Made by a program: the position numbers and the translations under genes
Part shown: positions 26,097 through 35,400 of the stretch, piece by piece
Layout of the letters: each line of letters begins with the position of its first letter
Position numbering within the stretch: the first letter of the stretch is position 1
The notes under the pieces: model-generated
The model's database searches: none
Seen by the model: the letters and a program-made list of their open reading frames with translations, nothing else
Told to the model about the DNA's origin: nothing
Assembly (NCBI RefSeq): GCF_013416525.1
Contig: NZ_JACCEM010000005.1
Coordinates: 1-64,000 of the forward strand
Length of the DNA: 64,000 nucleotides
DNA from: Parapusillimonas granuli
Lineage (GTDB): Bacteria; Pseudomonadota; Gammaproteobacteria; Burkholderiales; Burkholderiaceae_B
Direction: 5' to 3'

Positions 26097-27071
26097 ATGA
26101 AACGTCGTGAATTCAATCGCTGCCTTGTTTCGACCCTGTTCGGCGCCGTGTCGGCGCTGGCCGCCGTGCCCGCCGCGCATGCCCAGGAATTTCCCAGCCG
26201 CCCCGTCGAGCTGGTCGTGACGTTCGCCGCCGGCGGCGGCACCGACGCCCTTGCGCGGGCGCTGTCCGATGCGTCGCGCAAGCATCTGCCGCAGCCGGTG
26301 GTGGTGCTGAACAAGCCCGGCGCCTCGGGTGGCATAGGCCTGACGGACGTGGCCAACAGCAAGCCCGACGGCTACAAGCTGGCGCTGGTGACGGCCGATA
26401 TGGTGATCATTCCGCACCTGGGGCTGACCAAGACCACCTATGAAAGCTTCACGCCCATCAAGCAGCTCAATGCGGATCCGTCGGCGATCACGGTGGCCGC
26501 CAACTCGCCCTACAACACCATCGAGGAATTCCTGGATGCGGCGCGCGCCAAGCCGGAAACCATGCAGGTGGGCAATGCGGGCGTCGGTTCGATCTGGCAC
26601 CTGGCCGCCGCGGCGCTGGAAGACAAGACCGGCGCCAAGTTCAATCACGTTCCCTTCAATGGCGGCAATCCGGCGGTGGTCTCGCTGCTGGGCAACCATA
26701 TCGATGCGGTGGCGGTCAGCCCGGCGGAAGTCATCCAGCACGTCAAGACGGGTAAACTCAAGATGCTGGCGGTCATGGCGGATCAGCGCGTGCCGGGATT
26801 CGAGAACGTGCCCACGCTGAAAGAGCGCAATATCGATTTGTCCATCGGCACCTGGCGCGGCATCGCGGCGCCCAAGGGCACGCCGCAGCCGGTGCTCGAC
26901 AAGCTGGACGCCGCTTTCAGCGCGGCGGCGGCGGAAGACAGCCTGAAGCAGTTCATGGCGGCCCAGAACCTGGGCTATGTGGTGGCCGACGCGCGGACTT
27001 TTTCGGCGCAGATGGAACGCGATAACGCCACCTTCAAGGCGTTGATCGAAAAATTCAATATGCGCCCCTGA
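26097..27071 (+). CDS. Bug-family TTT substrate-binding protein
   Basis: A 324-residue periplasmic protein. The signal region is MKRREFNRCLVSTLFGAVSA-LAAVPAAHA; the RR near the start makes Tat export possible. Mature Bug blocks are SRPVELVVTFAAGGGTDALA, LNKPGASGGIGLTDVA, KPDGYKLALVT, VGNAGVGSIWHLAAAALEDK and VPTLKERNIDLSIGTWRGIA. It sits between two SDR genes with short spacers, which ties uptake to those enzymes. No membrane components of the transporter are encoded here. Confidence 0.9.
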   Translation: MKRREFNRCLVSTLFGAVSALAAVPAAHAQEFPSRPVELVVTFAAGGGTDALARALSDASRKHLPQPVVVLNKPGASGGIGLTDVANSKPDGYKLALVTADMVIIPHLGLTKTTYESFTPIKQLNADPSAITVAANSPYNTIEEFLDAARAKPETMQVGNAGVGSIWHLAAAALEDKTGAKFNHVPFNGGNPAVVSLLGNHIDAVAVSPAEVIQHVKTGKLKMLAVMADQRVPGFENVPTLKERNIDLSIGTWRGIAAPKGTPQPVLDKLDAAFSAAAAEDSLKQFMAAQNLGYVVADARTFSAQMERDNATFKALIEKFNMRP

Positions 27072-27090
27072 GATCGAGAGCGAGCAGAAC

Positions 27091-27882
27091 ATGGATTTGG
27101 GTATATCTGGAAAGACGGCTTTGGTGTGCGGCGCGAGCAAAGGCCTGGGCTACGGCTGCGCGCTGGCTTTGGTGCGCGAGGGCGTGAATGTCGTGATCGT
27201 CGCGCGCGGGGCCGAGGCCCTGAACGCCGCGCACGAGCAATTGCTGGGCGCGCGCCCGCGCGGCGATGCCTTTGTGAAGGCCGTCGCCGCCGACATCACC
27301 ACGCCCGAGGGGCGCGAGGCGGCCTTCGCCGCGCATGGCGATTACGACATCGTGGTCACCAACGCCGGCGGGCCGCCGCCCGGCGACTTCCGCGACTGGG
27401 AGCGCGACCACTGGCTGAAGGCCGTGGAAGGCAATATGCTGACGCCCATCGAGCTCATCAAGCGCACGGTGGACGGCATGGCGCGGCGCGGCTTCGGCCG
27501 CATCGTCAACATCACGTCCAGCGCGGTGAAGGCGCCGATCGACATTCTGGGCTTGTCGAACGGCGCGCGCAGCGGCTTGACCGGCTTTGTAGCGGGGGTG
27601 GCGCGCAGCGGCATCGCGGCGCGCGGCGTCACGATCAACAACCTGCTGCCCGGCGCCTTCGCGACCGATAGGCTGGAATCCACCCTGGCGGGCGCGGCGG
27701 CCAAGACGGGGCAGGGCGTCGACGCCATCCGGGCGGCGCGCCAGGCGGCCATTCCCGCCGGGCGCTTCGGGAACGCCGAAGAATTCGGCGCGATCTGCGC
27801 ATTCCTTTGCAGCGTCCAGGCCGGCTACATCACGGGGCAGAATGTGCTGGCCGATGGCGGCGCATATCCCGGTACTTTCTAA
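27091..27882 (+). CDS. Divergent SDR-family protein lacking the catalytic Tyr
   Basis: A 263-residue protein with a Rossmann start (SGKTALVCGASKGLGYGCAL) and an NAGGPPPG segment in place of the usual NNAG. Where classical members have YxxxK, this one reads DILGLSNGARSGLTGF: Ser in place of Tyr and Arg in place of Lys. This pattern defines a divergent FabG-like subgroup and is not a sequencing accident. Either the chemistry uses other residues or the protein binds without classical redox activity. It starts 19 bases after the Bug gene and ends 10 bases before the next SDR. Confidence 0.85.
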   Translation: MDLGISGKTALVCGASKGLGYGCALALVREGVNVVIVARGAEALNAAHEQLLGARPRGDAFVKAVAADITTPEGREAAFAAHGDYDIVVTNAGGPPPGDFRDWERDHWLKAVEGNMLTPIELIKRTVDGMARRGFGRIVNITSSAVKAPIDILGLSNGARSGLTGFVAGVARSGIAARGVTINNLLPGAFATDRLESTLAGAAAKTGQGVDAIRAARQAAIPAGRFGNAEEFGAICAFLCSVQAGYITGQNVLADGGAYPGTF

Positions 27883-27892
27883 GCGGGCGGCC

Positions 27893-28612
27893 ATGACCTA
27901 TCAAACGGATCTATTCGCCGGCAAGACGGCGCTGGTCACGGGCGCCACGCAGGGAATCGGGGCGGGCGTCGCCAACCTGCTGGCGTCGCTGGGCGCGCGC
28001 ACCATCGCGGCGGGCCTGAGCCACACAGAAGGCGAACTCCGCCCGGACATCGAGGTGCGCATCGGCGACGTCAGCCGGGCGGACGACGTGGACCAGCTGC
28101 TGCGGGGTATCGACGACCTCGACATCGTCGTCAATTGCGCGGGCGTCATCAGGCGCGGGGCGGAGCACGACCCGGCCGTGTTCGAGCAAGTCCTGGCGGT
28201 CAACCTGACCGGCACCATGCGCGTCTGCAGCGCCGCGCGCGACCGCCTGGCGCGGCGCGCCGGCTGCATCGTCAACACTGCGTCCATGCTGAGCTTTTTC
28301 GGCGGCGCGCTGGTGCCCGCCTATGCGGCCAGCAAGGGCGGGGTGGCGCAACTGACCAAGTCCCTGGCGCTTGCCTACGCGGAGGACGGCATTCGCGTCA
28401 ATGCCATTGCGCCGGGCTGGATCGCCACGCCCTTGACCCAGGCGTTGCAGGAGGACCCCGCGCGCTCCGGCCGCATCCTGGAACGCACGCCGCTCGGGCG
28501 CTGGGGCACGCCCGAGGACGTGGCCAAGGGCGTGGCATTCCTGTGCTCTCCGGCGTCTTCCTTCATGACCGGGGTCATTCTGCCGGTCGACGGGGGCTAT
28601 CTGATCGCTTGA
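27893..28612 (+). CDS. SDR-family oxidoreductase
   Basis: A 239-residue classical SDR. TGATQGIGAGVANLLA binds the dinucleotide; the NxAG position reads VNCAGVI; the active site is NTASMLSFFGGALVPAYAAS-KGG with Tyr and Lys in place. The end (SFMTGVILPVDGGYLIA) is normal. It is the last gene of the cupin operon, and the IclR gene follows after 132 bases. Substrate unknown; possibly a partner to the divergent SDR just before it. Confidence 0.9.
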   Translation: MTYQTDLFAGKTALVTGATQGIGAGVANLLASLGARTIAAGLSHTEGELRPDIEVRIGDVSRADDVDQLLRGIDDLDIVVNCAGVIRRGAEHDPAVFEQVLAVNLTGTMRVCSAARDRLARRAGCIVNTASMLSFFGGALVPAYAASKGGVAQLTKSLALAYAEDGIRVNAIAPGWIATPLTQALQEDPARSGRILERTPLGRWGTPEDVAKGVAFLCSPASSFMTGVILPVDGGYLIA

Positions 28613-28744
28613 CGAAGGCGGGGGGCGCCGCGGGGCGGCCGGTTGCGCGGGCTGTACTTGGCCGGGGGTTTGCTGGGATAATAGCCGCCGTGGGTCGGTT
28701 TCTCATCCTAGTTTCTTTCGCCCTCCAGCGTTACGCCTTCTGCC

Positions 28745-29569
28745 ATGCCCAAGTCGCCTCGCACCGCCCCGCCGCCTTCCGCAAAGGTGGCGGGAACCGC
28801 CGCATTCTCGAAGTTCATGCACTTGCTGCAGTTGGTCGCCGATACGCCGGCGGCCATGACGGTGGCCGAGCTCAGCAAGCTCAGCGGCTACCCGCGCCCC
28901 ACGGTTTATCGCAGCGTGGCCGCGATGGTGGCCGAGCGCCTGCTGGTCGAACACCCCGAAACCGGCAGGCTGGCCCTGGGGCCAAGGCTGGTGCAGCTTG
29001 CCAGCCGCAGCTGGGGGCGCTCCGAAATGCGCCTGGCGGCCGTTGAAGACCTGAAGCATCTGCGGGATTCCACCGGCGAAACCGTGCACCTGGCCGTACC
29101 CAACGGCCAGCACATGGTCTATATAGAAAAACTGGAAAGCCTGAGCGCGGTGCAGATGAACTCGCGCATCGGCACCAACGTGTCCATGTATTCCACAGCG
29201 GTGGGCAAGGCGTATTTGTCTTTCCTGGACCCGGCCGCCCAGCAGGCGGCGCTCGATCTGCTGCCCCAGCCGTTCGAGCGCCACACGCCCAACACGGTAA
29301 GGGACGTCGCGGCGTTGCGCCGGCAGCTCAAGCAGATCCGCGAACGCGGCTGGTCGGTGGACGACGAAGAGAACGAGGCCGGCATCTATTGCTTCGGCGC
29401 CCCCATCATCGGCCGCAACGGCGTGCCGGTGGCGGCGATCAGCGTCAGCACCTTGCGCTTCCGCCAAAAGCCCGACCCGGAGGCCGCCTACGTGGCGCCT
29501 CTGCTGCAGGCATGCAAGTCCATCATGCGGCGTATCGCCGAAACACCGGCGGACTGGGACGCGCTATAG
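28745..29569 (+). CDS. IclR-family transcriptional regulator
   Basis: A 274-residue regulator. The winged helix is AFSKFMHLLQLVADTPAAMT VAELSKLSGYPRPTVYRSVAA. The effector domain carries ETVHLAVPNGQHMVYIEKLE, MYSTAVGKAYLSFLD and RGWSVDDEENEAGIYCFGAPI, all standard. It lies between the cupin/SDR operon and a separate Bug gene, and may control either. An inverted repeat over the promoter at 29686-29715 is a candidate target. Confidence 0.9.
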   Translation: MPKSPRTAPPPSAKVAGTAAFSKFMHLLQLVADTPAAMTVAELSKLSGYPRPTVYRSVAAMVAERLLVEHPETGRLALGPRLVQLASRSWGRSEMRLAAVEDLKHLRDSTGETVHLAVPNGQHMVYIEKLESLSAVQMNSRIGTNVSMYSTAVGKAYLSFLDPAAQQAALDLLPQPFERHTPNTVRDVAALRRQLKQIRERGWSVDDEENEAGIYCFGAPIIGRNGVPVAAISVSTLRFRQKPDPEAAYVAPLLQACKSIMRRIAETPADWDAL

Positions 29570-29685
29570 GCGGTCCCGCGCACTATCCCCGTTTGTCACC
29601 CGCCACATTGAACTCGTCCGGGCCATGGGCCGGGCGCCGCCTTCTTGCGGCCGCAAGGCGCCGCGGCGGCATCGTCACGTCATGA

Positions 29686-29715
29686 TTGACTAGTAGTAGT
29701 AAATGGAACTACTAT
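29686..29715 (+). promoter_or_regulatory. Promoter with inverted repeat ahead of a Bug gene
   Basis: TTGACT (29686-29691), 18-base spacer, TACTAT (29710-29715). TAGTAGT (29694-29700) and ACTACTA (29708-29714) are perfect inverted 7-mers within this promoter. Binding would occlude the -10 box, which suggests repression, perhaps by the IclR protein encoded upstream. Confidence 0.55.
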
Positions 29716-29810
29716 AAATTCACGCAGCAGAAGTAAAGCATCCGGCCCTGGCCCGCAGTCCGCGAGCCCGGGCCGGCAAAAGACGTTACGTTCACTGTTG
29801 GAGACAAGCG

Positions 29811-30788
29811 ATGCTGAAGCCCATTTTGTCGAGCTTGATGATTGTCGTGTCAGCACTAGGGTTCAACGCCGAGGCGGAGCAGAGCCAGATTGGCCAAAAT
29901 ACCCAATTTATCGTCCCTGCGGGGCCTGGCGGTTCGCTCGACATCGTGGCCAGGAAACTGCAGGATCTGTTGATGCAGAAGAAGCTCGTCAGCAATTTCG
30001 TCGTGCTGAACAAGCCCGGCGCCGGCGCCCAGCTTGCCCTGAACGTCATGGACCAGAACGTGGGCAACCCCAACTACCTGATGACGCTGCCGACCGCAAT
30101 CATCAACAACAGCTACCTGGGGATGATCAAGACCACCTACAAGAACTACACGCCCGTCGTCATGCTGCTGGATGGGTACGTCGGCGTCCTGGTCAGAAGC
30201 GACTCGCCTTTCAAGACGGCTCGTGATTTGGTCGAGCACCTGAAGAAACAGCCTGACAGCCTGAACATCGCCATCGCCGCCAGCTTGGGCAATGACGTCC
30301 ATGTCGGCGTGGCAAAGGCATTGATGCTCGCCGGCGTCGACATCTCGAAGCTGACCTTCGTGCCCTTCAAGTCATCCAGCGAATCCATCACCAACTTGAT
30401 CGGCGGCAACGTGGAAGTCGTGGGGGCGACCACCCCCACCATCATTCCCGCGCTGCAAACCGGCAAGGTCCGCGTCCTGGCCATCGGCTCTCCCGAGCGC
30501 CTCAAGGGCGTGCTGGGCGACGTCCCCACCTGGAAGGAGCTCGGCGTGGACACCATCACCTCTTCCCCTCAAGGCGTGTTGGCGCCCAAAGGCATCAAGC
30601 CGGAGGAAGTGAGGTTCTGGGAATCCGCGTTCAAGCAGGTCGCCGAAACACAGGAATGGAAGCAGTTCCTGGAGCAAAACCAATGGGCCCCCAGGTTCAT
30701 GACCGCGTCGGAGACCATGGCGATGCTGGAAGAAGAAACCGCGACGATTGAAGAGGTGTTGAGCAAGCTGCATATCAAGAAGCAGTAG
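29811..30788 (+). CDS. Bug-family TTT substrate-binding protein
   Basis: A 325-residue periplasmic protein starting MLKPILSSLMIVVSALGFNA-EA. It is more divergent than its neighbours: the first block reads NTQFIVPAGPGGSLDIVARK and the ligand loop LNKPGAGAQLALNVMDQN, and DGY is replaced by NPNYLMTL. Later blocks (IAASLGNDVHVGVAKALMLA, VPFKSSSESITNLIGGNVEV, VPTWKELGVDTITSSPQGVL) are recognisable. It has its own promoter and is followed by the converging Rpn fragment, so it is a single-gene unit. Its ligand class may differ from the others. Confidence 0.85.
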   Translation: MLKPILSSLMIVVSALGFNAEAEQSQIGQNTQFIVPAGPGGSLDIVARKLQDLLMQKKLVSNFVVLNKPGAGAQLALNVMDQNVGNPNYLMTLPTAIINNSYLGMIKTTYKNYTPVVMLLDGYVGVLVRSDSPFKTARDLVEHLKKQPDSLNIAIAASLGNDVHVGVAKALMLAGVDISKLTFVPFKSSSESITNLIGGNVEVVGATTPTIIPALQTGKVRVLAIGSPERLKGVLGDVPTWKELGVDTITSSPQGVLAPKGIKPEEVRFWESAFKQVAETQEWKQFLEQNQWAPRFMTASETMAMLEEETATIEEVLSKLHIKKQ

Positions 30789-30836
30789 CATGCTCGTCGT
30801 TGAGCTGATGACTGGCCCCGCAGCGTCGGCTTTGGA

Positions 30837-31394
30837 TCATGAAGCAAACACCTTCTCGATGGAATCGGCATCGATAAGGTTCAGGGACCAAACCTCCAGA
30901 TCGGCAGCGCTGCCTGTGTGGATGCGCTGAACCAAAGTGTCAGGCAAGGGGCCGAATTTGTGGATCAATTGACGCTCCAGCAGCGCTGCTTGGCCTTCCT
31001 GACGGCCTTCTTGAAACCCTTCTTCGCGCCCTTCCTTGCGCCCCTCCAGGATCCCCTCGCGCTTCCACTGCCGGGCCCACATGCCCGGCTTCTCACTGAT
31101 CAACATGACAAGCTCCTGCAAACTCGTGACCTGGGGCACCGCCTCTTGCGGCTGGGCCCGCGACAGCACCAGGTGCTGGATATAGGCGGCAAGGCTGCGG
31201 TTCAACTCCTCAAACCCCGCCCCTTGCACCGCGTCCATCAAAGTGTGCAGTATTTCCGGGATTTGCTCAATGGCCGTGCTGTGCTCCAGCCGAAAAAGCA
31301 GCCCCGCCAGGTTCGCATCGGGCAGGCCGCCCGCGCGCAGCAGCGCGCCTTCGTCGATCAGCACGTAGCGCAGCTGCAGCTGGTAGTTGGACAA
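30837..31394 (-). CDS. Rpn/YhgA-like (DUF4351) protein, 5'-truncated
   Basis: The 185 codons from TTG 31394 encode the C-terminal half of an Rpn-type protein, a family of PD-(D/E)XK nucleases linked to recombination. It shows YQLQLRYVLIDEGALL, FRLEHSTAIEQIPEIL and then the DUF4351 tail: GRKEGREEGFQEGRQEGQ, LIHKFGPLPDTLVQRI and DADSIEKVF. The catalytic N-terminal half is missing; the frame stays open upstream to about 31490 without a start codon. The charged GRxEG repeats are typical. A second, more damaged fragment, partly identical at the DNA level, lies inverted at 54668-55046. Probably non-functional. Confidence 0.7.
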   Translation of the reverse strand: MSNYQLQLRYVLIDEGALLRAGGLPDANLAGLLFRLEHSTAIEQIPEILHTLMDAVQGAGFEELNRSLAAYIQHLVLSRAQPQEAVPQVTSLQELVMLISEKPGMWARQWKREGILEGRKEGREEGFQEGRQEGQAALLERQLIHKFGPLPDTLVQRIHTGSAADLEVWSLNLIDADSIEKVFAS

Positions 31395-31542
31395 GTCAGG
31401 CGCCGTCGCCCACGCGCCGCTGCAGGCGCTCGGCCACGTACTGCGTGTTGACCTCGCGCAGGCCCGCCCAGCATCCCGGGCAAACCCGCACTATCTCATG
31501 GCAGGCAGCTTGCCTCTCGGAATCCCATCGCGAGAGCTGCCG

Positions 31543-32319
31543 TCATTTCCAGCGCCGCAGCCACCCCAAGCCCTGGGATGTTTCTCCGGCGGGCCGATAC
31601 TCGCAGCCTACCCAACCTTCATAGCCGGCGTCGTCCAGCACCTTGAACACATAGTCATAATTCAGCTCGCCGGCATCGGGCTCATGCCGCTCGGGCACTC
31701 CCGCGATCTGAATGTGGCCGATGCCGGACCGATACTTCTTGAAGGTCGTCGACACGTCGCCTTCCATGATCTGCGCATGGTAGAAGTCCATCTGGACTTT
31801 GAGATTGGGCGCGCCGACTTCCTGCACGATGGCATGCGCCATGTCCTGGTAGTTCAAGAAATATCCCGGCATGTCCCGGGTGTTGATCGGCTCTATCAAT
31901 ACGTTGATGCCATGCGGCGCGCATAGCCTTGCCGCGTGAGCCAGGTTTTCCACAAAAGTCGCGCGGCACGACGACAGGTCCGCGGCGTTGGGAACCAGGC
32001 CGGCCATGGCGTGCAGATTCGGTGTTTGCAGCACCTTCGCATAGGCGATCGCTTTTTCCACGCCGGCGCGAAACTCATCGCTGCGGCCGGGCAGCGCGGC
32101 GATGCCGCGCTCATTGGCGCTCCAGTCGCCCGGCGGCATGTTGAACAGAACATTCTTCACCCCATGGGCCTGCAGGCGCGCGGCTATCTCGCTTGCTTCG
32201 TGCTCATAGGGGAACAAGAATTCAACGGCATCGAAACCGTTGCGGGACGCCGCGGCGATGCGGTCCAGGAACGGCAGTTCGGTGAACATCATGCTGATGT
32301 TGGCGGCAAATCTTGGCAT
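31543..32319 (-). CDS. otnI: 2-oxo-tetronate isomerase (hydroxypyruvate isomerase family)
   Basis: A 258-residue TIM-barrel isomerase. It begins [20 protein letters not shown], has [12 protein letters not shown], the [19 protein letters not shown] block with a metal-binding Glu, [16 protein letters not shown] and [11 protein letters not shown]. These are shared by hydroxypyruvate isomerase and its OtnI branch. OtnI converts 2-oxo-tetronate to 3-oxo-tetronate in four-carbon acid sugar catabolism. Last gene of the leftward Bug-otnK-otnC-otnI operon, which settles the branch. Confidence 0.88.
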   Translation of the reverse strand: MPRFAANISMMFTELPFLDRIAAASRNGFDAVEFLFPYEHEASEIAARLQAHGVKNVLFNMPPGDWSANERGIAALPGRSDEFRAGVEKAIAYAKVLQTPNLHAMAGLVPNAADLSSCRATFVENLAHAARLCAPHGINVLIEPINTRDMPGYFLNYQDMAHAIVQEVGAPNLKVQMDFYHAQIMEGDVSTTFKKYRSGIGHIQIAGVPERHEPDAGELNYDYVFKVLDDAGYEGWVGCEYRPAGETSQGLGWLRRWK

Positions 32320-32378
32320 TGAGTCCCTCGATTGTGGTGCAGGCGCTTTGATTGCGCCATTTTCCCGGCGGAAGCCTT

Positions 32379-33011
32379 TTACAGATTGAATGTGTCCCGC
32401 AGTTCGGCGATTTCCTGTTCAGTCAGGACACGGGGATTATGCCCCCGCAAGAGCAAGAAAAGCTTTGCGGTCTCTTCCAGTTCTTCGATGGCGTATACCG
32501 CCGATTCCAGCGACCGGCCCGAGACCACGGGGCCATGATTGGCCAGCAGGACGGCGCTGTGCTTGCCCGCCAGGCCGCGAATGGCGTCTCCGAGCTTGGG
32601 GTCGCCGGGGCGATGATAAGGCAGCAGCGGAAGCTGGCCGATCTTCATGACGAAATACGGCGTCAGCGGCGGGATGCAGCAATGCGGATCCAGGCCCGAC
32701 ATGCACGACACGGCGGCAGAATGCGTAGAGTGCAAATGCACGATGGCGTTGGCGGCGCCGCGTTCCTGGTACATGGCGCGGTGCAGGAATGCTTCTTTGG
32801 ACGGTGGATCTCCGGCCAGCAGCATGCCGTTCCAGTCCAGCTTCGAGATGCGGGCCGGGTCCAGCGACCCCAGGGACGTATTAGTTGGGGTCAGCAGCCA
32901 GCCGTCTTCGGTGCGTACGCTGATGTTCCCGCTGCTGCCGGCCGTCAGCCCGCGCTCATACAGGGATGCGCCCATGCGGCAGATCTGTTCGCGCAAGCTG
33001 CTTTCGCTCAT
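32379..33011 (-). CDS. otnC: 3-oxo-tetronate 4-phosphate decarboxylase (class II aldolase family)
   Basis: A 210-residue zinc-dependent aldolase/adducin-domain protein. [21 protein letters not shown] is the family substrate loop, and [13 protein letters not shown] supplies metal-binding His residues, with a third in [18 protein letters not shown]. OtnC decarboxylates 3-oxo-tetronate 4-phosphate to dihydroxyacetone phosphate. Its ATG overlaps the TGA of otnK, so the kinase and decarboxylase are translationally coupled. Confidence 0.9.
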   Translation of the reverse strand: MSESSLREQICRMGASLYERGLTAGSSGNISVRTEDGWLLTPTNTSLGSLDPARISKLDWNGMLLAGDPPSKEAFLHRAMYQERGAANAIVHLHSTHSAAVSCMSGLDPHCCIPPLTPYFVMKIGQLPLLPYHRPGDPKLGDAIRGLAGKHSAVLLANHGPVVSGRSLESAVYAIEELEETAKLFLLLRGHNPRVLTEQEIAELRDTFNL

Positions 33012-34270
33012 GGCAGATGGTCCCAAGCCTTGCTGAAGAAGTCCACGCTCCCGAAGTTTCCGGATTTCAAAGCGAGCGCAATGGCCTTGTCGCCCAGGCT
33101 GATCGTCCAGGGTACGCCGGGGTCGATCTGCGGCCCGATGAGCAAGCCGGGAATTTCCAGCGCCGTGACGACCGCGCCGGAGGTTTCTCCTCCGGCGACG
33201 ATCAACTGGCGCACACCCAGGTTGACCAGGCCCTGCGCGATGCCGGCCAGTGTCTGTTCTATGGCGGCGCCCGCTTGTTCGACGCCCAGGCGCTCTTGCA
33301 GCCATTGTACGCGTTCGGGCTCGGCGGTGGCGTAGACGGCGACGGGGCCGTCAGGCAGGCGCGTCGAGGCCCATGACAGCGCGTCAGCCACCAGGTCTTC
33401 GTCGTTGATCAGGCGCGCCGGATCGATGGCATACGCGGGTGTGCCGCGTGCGATCAAATCCGCAAGCTGAGCCCGCGTCGCCTGAGAGCAGCTCCCGCAA
33501 AGGATTGCGCGCAGCCCCTTGGGGGCCTGCAGGCTGTCGCCGGCCTCGGCCGAAGCTTCAAATCCGAGAAAGTTTTGCGGCAGGCCCAACGCCAGGCCGG
33601 AGCCGCCCGTCAGCAGCGGCAGAGCCGAGCCCGCGGCGCCGATCTGCAAAAGATCGGCGTTTGAAAGCGCATCCACGATCGCGATCTGGATGCCTTCGGC
33701 TTGCAGCTCGGCCATCCGATCGCGGATCGCCTGCGCACCCTTGGCCACGGTGCCGAAGTCGATGAGGCCGACCGGCCTGGCGGTTTGCCGCTGCAGCACG
33801 CGAACCAGATTGGAATCGGTCATGGGCGTGAGCGGGTGGTGCCGCATTCCGCTTTCGGACAGAAGCGTGTCGCCGACGAATAAGTGGCCTTTGTAGATAG
33901 TGCGATTGTTTTCGGGGAAGGCGGGGCAGGCTATGGTGAAGCTCGCGTCCAGGGCGCCCATGAGCGCATCGATGACCGGTCCGATGTTCCCGTGCTCGGT
34001 CGAATCGAAGGTGGAGCAGTACTTGAAGTATATCTGCCGGCAGCCGGCGTCGCGCAAGTACGCCAGCGCCTCCAGCGTGTCGGCGACCGCAATATGCGCG
34101 GGGCAGGTCCTCGACTTCAAGGCGATCACCACCGCGTCGGCTCTCGCCGGCAGGGGCCTGCTTGGGACGCCTATGGTCTGCACGGTCCGCATCCCGGCCC
34201 GGACGAGCATCCCCGCCACGTCCGTCGCGCCGGTGAAGTCGTCGGCAATGCATCCGATGGATATGCTCAT
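33008..34270 (-). CDS. otnK: 3-oxo-tetronate kinase (four-carbon acid sugar kinase)
   Basis: A 420-residue kinase of the former DUF1537 family. The N-terminal sugar-binding domain has IGCIADDFTGATDVAGMLVR and YFKYCSTFDSTEHGNIGPV. The nucleotide-binding C-terminal domain has LCGSCSQATRAQL and LIVAGGETSGAVVTALEIPG, then GPQIDPGVPW. OtnK phosphorylates 3-oxo-tetronate at O4, feeding OtnC. The full length and overlap with otnC support function. A dehydrogenase (LtnD/DenD) that would open the pathway is not in the operon. Confidence 0.92.
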   Translation of the reverse strand: MSISIGCIADDFTGATDVAGMLVRAGMRTVQTIGVPSRPLPARADAVVIALKSRTCPAHIAVADTLEALAYLRDAGCRQIYFKYCSTFDSTEHGNIGPVIDALMGALDASFTIACPAFPENNRTIYKGHLFVGDTLLSESGMRHHPLTPMTDSNLVRVLQRQTARPVGLIDFGTVAKGAQAIRDRMAELQAEGIQIAIVDALSNADLLQIGAAGSALPLLTGGSGLALGLPQNFLGFEASAEAGDSLQAPKGLRAILCGSCSQATRAQLADLIARGTPAYAIDPARLINDEDLVADALSWASTRLPDGPVAVYATAEPERVQWLQERLGVEQAGAAIEQTLAGIAQGLVNLGVRQLIVAGGETSGAVVTALEIPGLLIGPQIDPGVPWTISLGDKAIALALKSGNFGSVDFFSKAWDHLP

Positions 34271-34295
34271 GCTGCGCTCTTGTGCTCGAATGCCG

Positions 34296-35303
34296 TTAAT
34301 CGGCTTTGATCCCGGCCGATTTGATCACTTGTCCCCAGCGCTCGATCTCCTGGGCCTGATACCGCGCGAAGCCGTCGGGGCCGAGATCGCTCGGCGCGAT
34401 GCCAAGGCCGGCCATGCGCGCGCGGATCTCCGGCATGGCCAGCACCTTCGCGATGCCGTCGGCCAGCTTCTTGACGACGGGCTCCGGCGTGCCGGCGGGG
34501 GCGAACACGCCTTGCCAGGACCGGACGTCGAACGCGGGTATGCCTTGCTGCGCTATGGGCGCCACGCCGTCGAGGCCTTCGACGGGGTCGGGCCCGGTGG
34601 ACCCCAGCGCGCGGACCCGGCCGCTGTCGATCAAGGACTTCGCCACGGTCGAGGTCTCGAAAATCATGTCGATCTGTCCGCCGATGAGATCGGTCATGGC
34701 TTGTGTGCCGCCCTTGTAGGGAATCTGGCGCATGCGCGTGTTGGTCAGGCTCTGCAAGAGCTCGCCCGCCAGGTGCTGGGACGTGCCGGGCCCGGCGGTG
34801 CCGAATGTCAGCTCGCCGGGCCTGGCCTTGAGGGCGGCGATCAAGTCGGGGAGCGTCTTGTACGGGCTGTCGACATTGACCACGAGCACGTTGGTGACCG
34901 TGCCCACCAGATGGACGGGCGTGAAGTCCTTGACGACGTCGTAGCCTATGGACTTGTTGAAGTACGGAATGACGGCGTGTGTCGTGATGGTGCCGCCTAC
35001 GAGGGTGTAGCCGTCCGGTGCCGCTTTGGCCACCATCTGCGTGCCGACGACGCCCGATACGCCGGCGCGGTTCTCGACCACGACGGATTGCCCCAGGATG
35101 TCTCCAAGCGGCGGTGCGATCAGGCGCGCCACCGAGTCGGCAAGGCCGCCGGCGCCGAAGGGAACGACGTAACGAATCGGTTTGGCGGGCCAGTTGTCCG
35201 CGTCGCCCGCGGCCAGGGCGGGGAAGCTGAATGAGACAAGGGCTGCCGCCGCCGCGATGCCCAAAATTTTGCGGCGAGTGGGATGCGAGTGATCGCGTGG
35301 CAT
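34296..35303 (-). CDS. Bug-family TTT substrate-binding protein of the otn operon
   Basis: A 335-residue periplasmic protein with a twin-arginine-like signal (TRRKILGIAAAAALVSFSF) and mature blocks AKPIRYVVPFGAGGLADSVA, VENRAGVSGVVGTQMVA, APDGYTLVGGTITTHAV, FGTAGPGTSQHLAGELLQSL and MRQIPYKGGTQAMTDLIGGQ. It lies 25 bases upstream of otnK in the same direction, which predicts a four-carbon sugar acid such as threonate or erythronate as ligand. Two TTAGAC motifs lie upstream (35401-35406 and 35432-35437 on the opposite strand). Confidence 0.9.
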   Translation of the reverse strand: MPRDHSHPTRRKILGIAAAAALVSFSFPALAAGDADNWPAKPIRYVVPFGAGGLADSVARLIAPPLGDILGQSVVVENRAGVSGVVGTQMVAKAAPDGYTLVGGTITTHAVIPYFNKSIGYDVVKDFTPVHLVGTVTNVLVVNVDSPYKTLPDLIAALKARPGELTFGTAGPGTSQHLAGELLQSLTNTRMRQIPYKGGTQAMTDLIGGQIDMIFETSTVAKSLIDSGRVRALGSTGPDPVEGLDGVAPIAQQGIPAFDVRSWQGVFAPAGTPEPVVKKLADGIAKVLAMPEIRARMAGLGIAPSDLGPDGFARYQAQEIERWGQVIKSAGIKAD

Positions 35304-35400
35304 AGGGATATCTCCGGCTGGTGTATCGGTTCAGTGGCCTTGGCGCAGGAGCCTGCGGACCATAAAGTTTCGAACGAGTATAGGATTCGATAAACCAGTC

